Assembly: GCA_016193385.1 (NCBI GenBank)
Contig: JACPSF010000274.1
Coordinates: 1 to 10,200 of the forward strand
Reading direction: 5' to 3'
DNA from: Deltaproteobacteria bacterium
GTDB lineage: Bacteria > Desulfobacterota_B > Binatia > UBA9968
Length of the DNA stretch: 10,200 bases
Shown: piece by piece, positions 7,049 through 10,200 of the stretch
How the letters are laid out: every line of letters starts with the position of its first letter
How positions within the stretch are numbered: the first letter of the stretch is position 1
Program-made: the position numbers and the translations under genes
The notes under the pieces: model-generated
What the model was told of the DNA's origin: nothing
Database searches by the model: none
The model's input: the letters and a program-made list of their open reading frames with translations, nothing else

Positions 7049-7212
7049 GCAGCGGAACGTTGAGAAGCACCTTGGCTGCAAGAATTTTGCTGGCAAGGAC
7101 CACATCCAAAAAATTCAGAGGTAGATAGTCATGAAATGTTAGCACGAACCAGACCTCCACTTTCGGTGATATTCTCCAGTCTCAGGTGATCACTACGGTC
7201 TGGAAAGAGAAG
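7049..7212 (+). other. intergenic region between the cytochrome operon and the second unit
   Basis: No gene is recognised here. A 27-codon frame starts in ATGA overlap with the ccsA stop (7045-7128) but resembles nothing known. A poor promoter-like pair (TTGAGA near 7061, AATTTT 17 bases later) was seen; it is too weak to call. No stem-loop with a T-tract was found, so the first operon may read through. Confidence 0.4.
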
Positions 7213-7623
7213 ATGGATAGGATGAGAGCAGGGGTGAAATTCAGCGAAGATCGGTGTTATGAAATTCTGCGACAGATGCGATGGCCGAAGGGGATCATCT
7301 GCCCCCTCTGTGAGGGCAAGCGAGTCACGACCCACTCAAAGTTTACCAGCACGTCGCGGCGGCGCTACCTGTGCGTGGGGTGCAGGCGGACGTTCACCGA
7401 TCTCACGGGCACTCCGCTTGCCCGCACGAACCTACCCCTGGGCACATGGTTTCTCTGCCTCGATCTCACAGCGAGAGGTCAGAAGACATCCGAGCTTGCA
7501 AAGGAGCTAGGCGTGAAATGGGACACAGCGGCTTATATGGTGCGGCGGCTTGACAGGGCTCTGATCCGACAGGGCTTTGTCTGGAGGCTGCGCGATGCTG
7601 TAAAAGAGGCCCAGTATGAATAG
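7213..7623 (+). CDS. IS1595-type zinc-ribbon/HTH protein lacking the transposase catalytic domain
   Basis: From ATG 7213 (AAAGAGAAG just upstream) the protein has 136 residues; a GTG at 7186 would add nine and an ATG at 7222 would remove three. The opening FSEDRCYEILRQMRWPKGIICP matches the transposase zinc-ribbon domain of IS1595-family elements. A zinc ribbon is formed by Cys30/Cys33 and Cys54/Cys57. Then comes FTDLTGTPLARTNLPLGTWF and a helix-turn-helix at about 93-115 (SELAKELGVKWDTAAYMVRRL). Full transposases of this family continue into a DDE domain and are about 300 residues long; here the gene stops at 7623 and the next gene begins inside it (ATG 7616). No terminal inverted repeats were seen. 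It is therefore either a transposase remnant or a DNA-binding protein derived from one. The 8-bp overlap with an intact downstream gene favours a retained, possibly regulatory, role. Confidence 0.82.
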   Translation: MDRMRAGVKFSEDRCYEILRQMRWPKGIICPLCEGKRVTTHSKFTSTSRRRYLCVGCRRTFTDLTGTPLARTNLPLGTWFLCLDLTARGQKTSELAKELGVKWDTAAYMVRRLDRALIRQGFVWRLRDAVKEAQYE

Positions 7624-10200
7624 CCTTCCAAGACGGGAAAACGGCACCTTTCTAGTCTCCATCTACGCTTGCTTCTTCCTCTCGGGTGCCACAGCCCTGG
7701 TTTACGAGATCGTCTGGATGCGGATGCTGGGCCTTATTTTCGGCCATACCGTTTACGCCGTGACTACGGTCCTCACCGCTTTCATGGCTGGCCTCGCCCT
7801 TGGGGCCTTCGTCTTCGGAAGGGTCATTGACCGAAGAGAGCGGCCCCTCCGAGTCTACGGTCTCCTGGAAGGGGGAATCGGCATCTACTGTCTTCTGGTC
7901 CCATTTTTGCTCGCCCAGGCGCAGCACGTCTATCTGTTCCTGTATCGGAGCTTGAGCCTTTCCTTTTTTGCCTTCATCCTGGCCCAGTTCGCTCTGGTCT
8001 TCATGATCCTCGTCGTTCCTACCACCCTCATGGGCGCCACACTTCCAGTCCTGAGCAAGTTCTTTGTGGAAAGGCTGGAGGGAGTGGGGCGAAAGGTCGG
8101 GGACCTCTACGCTCTCAATACTTTCGGCGCAGTTGTTGGCTCCGGGGTCGCGGGCTTTTTCCTGCTGCCTGCAATCGGAGTAGGGCTCTCCATTATCATC
8201 ACTGCTATCCTCAACCTGATGATTGGTGCCATCGCTCTTCTAATCGACCGCACCCGAAGCCAACCGGTCCCTGCGGACGTGGTTCGACAAAGCTCATCAC
8301 AGGTCGTGCCATCGCGAACGCGCGAGGAGTTTCCCACGGAAGGCGAGGAAGCCTTGCTGCCAGGCTCTCTCCTCGTTCTCATCCTATTCGGGATCGGCCT
8401 CTCGGGAGCGGCCTCAATGATTTACGAGATCGCCTGGACGCGGGCCCTTGTCCTCGTCATTGGCAGCTCGATCTATGCCTTCAGCGCCATGCTGACCACC
8501 TTCCTGATCGGCCTAGCCCTGGGAAGTTTTCTCTTCGCCAGAATCTGGGGCAAGAGGCAAGTTGACGCGAGTCTTTTCGGCTTCCTGGAACTGGCCATTG
8601 CGCTCATCACCATGACCCTCATGCCAGTGTTTGATCGAATGCCGGATGTAGTCTTTCAACTCATGCGGCTTGCGCCCGGCTCTTACGGCGCCGCGCTCCT
8701 GAGCCAGTTCTCCATCAGCTTTCTCGTCATGATCCTGCCCACGACCCTCATCGGGGCCACCTTGCCGTGCGTCATCCAGGTCGCTACAACACGGCTTTCG
8801 TGCCTTGGCCGGGAAGTAGGTGCTGTTTACTCAGCCAACACTCTGGGGACCGTTGTAGGCGCTTTTGTCGCCGGCTTTTCTCTCATCCCCGCCCTGGGCG
8901 TCCAGTCTTCTATCCTGGTCGCATCGGCGTTGAATGCGATGGTGGGAGCTGCGGTCCTTTGGGTGTGCGGAAGGCCAAGATGGCGTCGGTGGGCGCCGAT
9001 CCCTCTTCTTGGTGTCTACTTGATCGGATTTTGGTTGCTCCCGAGATGGGACAGAGCGGTCATGGCAAGTGGCGCTTCAGTCTATGCGGCCCGCTTCCTT
9101 AATGTTCCAGACCCAGGAGGGCTCTTTAGGAGCGAGGCCTCCGGGCGCCAGCTTGTCTTCTACCAAGAAGGGATTACTTCTACTGTTTCCGTTGAGCGAA
9201 CGGAGCGGAATACTTCCCTCCGGGTGAACGGGAAGACGGACGCTAGCGATGGCATCGATATGATGACCCAGCTCATGTTGGGACATCTGCCCATGTTTCT
9301 CCACCCGAAGCCTGAAAGGGCGCTGGTTATCGGCCTTGGGAGCGGGGTCACAGCAGGAGCCATGGCGCAGCATCCAGTTTTGAAGACGCTCGACGTTGTT
9401 GAACTGGAGCCTGCTGTTATCCAAGCCTCCAACTTCTTCACACACGTGAATCGAAATGTCCTACGGGACCCCAGGATGCGCGTGGTGGTCGCCGACGGTA
9501 GGAACTTCATCCTAGCATCAGGGAAGAAGTACGACGTTATCTCCTCGGAGCCTTCAAACCCATGGATGGCCGGGGTCGCCAACCTGTTTTCCCGGGAGTT
9601 CTACGAGGTAGTCCGCCAGCGGTTGGCCGAGGACGGGATCATGGTCCAGTGGGTCCACGGCTACTCGCTCTTTCCCAAGGAGCTACGGATGATCGTCAAT
9701 ACCTTTCGGTCTGTTTTCCCCCACGTCACGATCTGGTGGACAATCGAAGGAGACTATCTGCTGGTGGGAAAGAATCAGCCGCTCGTCATAAACTACGATC
9801 GCCTGCGGGCGCGATACGATGCCTCACCAACAGTCCGTGAGGATTTCAAAATCTTGGGCTGGCAATCTCCCTTGGCTCTTCTCACCCTTTTCATGCTCGA
9901 TGAAGATGATAGCGCCCGGTACGCTATGGGCACGCCTATCAACACCGATGATCGACCGTTGCTTGAGTTTTCCGCCCCGCTGGCCCTCTACGCAAACACC
10001 AAAGATGAGAACCACAGACTGCTGAAGGCTGCGCGTCGCCAAGAGCTTCCTGCCATGGCGGGATTGGATGATAAATTGCTATGGACCACAGATAATCAGC
10101 TCCGCTTTGCTCGGGCGTTATGGTCTCGGGGAGATGCGGATGGCGCTCTAGAGCACCTTCAAAAAATGGATGTGTCCAAGCCGGGTGATCGTGCTTCGCG
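7616..10200 (+). CDS. fused polytopic membrane/spermidine-synthase-like protein with C-terminal extension (3' end outside window)
   Basis: The frame is open from ATG 7616 to the window edge (861 codons), without a stop. Residues 1 to about 480 form two homologous membrane halves: SGATALVYEIVW at 23 and SGAASMIYEIAW at 263; TTLMGATLPVLS and TTLIGATLPCVI; GDLYALNTFGAVVG and GAVYSANTLGTVVG. From about 500 there is a spermidine-synthase-fold methyltransferase-like domain: GLGSG at 573-577, acidic VVELEPAV around 596-598, ADGRNF with Asp627, and SSEPSNPW at 643-650 before LFSREFY. In true spermidine synthases the last motif reads DxxD; here it is Glu645 and Asn648, so aminopropyl transfer is doubtful. 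After about 825 a helical, TPR-like stretch begins (FARALWSRGDADGALEHL). Databases usually name this architecture fused MFS/spermidine synthase; its substrate is unknown. It is translationally coupled to the zinc-ribbon protein. Confidence 0.9.
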   Translation, partial: MNSLPRRENGTFLVSIYACFFLSGATALVYEIVWMRMLGLIFGHTVYAVTTVLTAFMAGLALGAFVFGRVIDRRERPLRVYGLLEGGIGIYCLLVPFLLAQAQHVYLFLYRSLSLSFFAFILAQFALVFMILVVPTTLMGATLPVLSKFFVERLEGVGRKVGDLYALNTFGAVVGSGVAGFFLLPAIGVGLSIIITAILNLMIGAIALLIDRTRSQPVPADVVRQSSSQVVPSRTREEFPTEGEEALLPGSLLVLILFGIGLSGAASMIYEIAWTRALVLVIGSSIYAFSAMLTTFLIGLALGSFLFARIWGKRQVDASLFGFLELAIALITMTLMPVFDRMPDVVFQLMRLAPGSYGAALLSQFSISFLVMILPTTLIGATLPCVIQVATTRLSCLGREVGAVYSANTLGTVVGAFVAGFSLIPALGVQSSILVASALNAMVGAAVLWVCGRPRWRRWAPIPLLGVYLIGFWLLPRWDRAVMASGASVYAARFLNVPDPGGLFRSEASGRQLVFYQEGITSTVSVERTERNTSLRVNGKTDASDGIDMMTQLMLGHLPMFLHPKPERALVIGLGSGVTAGAMAQHPVLKTLDVVELEPAVIQASNFFTHVNRNVLRDPRMRVVVADGRNFILASGKKYDVISSEPSNPWMAGVANLFSREFYEVVRQRLAEDGIMVQWVHGYSLFPKELRMIVNTFRSVFPHVTIWWTIEGDYLLVGKNQPLVINYDRLRARYDASPTVREDFKILGWQSPLALLTLFMLDEDDSARYAMGTPINTDDRPLLEFSAPLALYANTKDENHRLLKAARRQELPAMAGLDDKLLWTTDNQLRFARALWSRGDADGALEHLQKMDVSKPGDRAS
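7682..8240 (+). repeat. membrane-half duplication, copy A
   Basis: First half of an internal duplication in the fused membrane protein, offset 240 residues from copy B. Shared landmarks are SGAxxxxYEIxWxR, GLALGxFxF, PTTLxGATLP and YxxNTxGxVVGxxVAGFxLxPAxGV. Confidence 0.8.
8402..8950 (+). repeat. membrane-half duplication, copy B
   Basis: Second half of the internal duplication; the landmarks of copy A recur in the same order. Between the halves lies a hydrophilic linker (about residues 213-248, rich in Ser, Arg and Glu), probably on the cytoplasmic side. Confidence 0.8.

Noticed and set aside
7061..7090. Sigma-70 promoter (TTGAGA, 17 bp, AATTTT)
   Set aside because: The -10 element matches the consensus poorly; not callable by eye.
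7186..7623. A complete IS1595 insertion sequence
   Set aside because: The DDE catalytic domain is missing and no inverted repeats or target duplication were found on either side.
7616..10200. Genuine spermidine synthase (speE)
   Set aside because: The large membrane part and the replaced catalytic aspartates do not fit a cytosolic polyamine enzyme.

Overview
The window is a bacterial segment with every recognisable gene on the + strand. It has the hallmarks of a Gram-negative, respiratory, probably anaerobic or facultative organism with c-type cytochrome maturation system II (ResB/CcsA). Base composition is moderately GC-rich. The sequence does not fix the phylum. The mix of an NHL-repeat protein, a large multiheme cytochrome, an ethylbenzene-dehydrogenase-type haem domain and ResB/CcsA is of the sort met in Nitrospirota, Methylomirabilota, Desulfobacterota and Acidobacteriota; that is inference from gene content only.

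Positions 2-7048 read as one compact operon. It starts inside an NHL-repeat protein (3' part only) whose stop overlaps the start of a secreted 962-residue cytochrome with 12 CxxCH sites. A secreted EB_dh-type haem-binding protein follows after 17 bp, then a membrane-anchored TPR protein after 27 bp, ResB after 3 bp, and CcsA overlapping resB by 26 bp. The layout couples an exported multihaem electron carrier and a putative b-haem partner to the factors that carry haem across the membrane and attach it to CxxCH. ccsA is broken: its N- and C-terminal halves lie in different frames, and about 26 residues, including one expected membrane helix, are missing at the junction.

After a 137-164 bp intergenic stretch (the length depends on which start the next gene uses) a second unit begins at about 7213. 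It holds a short protein made only of the zinc ribbon and helix-turn-helix of an IS1595-type transposase, with no catalytic DDE domain. It overlaps by 8 bp a large fused membrane/spermidine-synthase-like gene that runs off the right edge. The fused protein has two homologous membrane halves, an SAM-binding domain whose usual catalytic aspartates are replaced, and a C-terminal helical extension.

The most unusual features are the architecture of the cytochrome, in which three related beta-rich, histidine-free modules are inserted between haem groups (two of them splitting a haem pair), the damaged ccsA, and the translationally coupled transposase-derived DNA-binding protein. No RNA genes, CRISPR arrays, complete insertion sequences or convincing terminators were seen.
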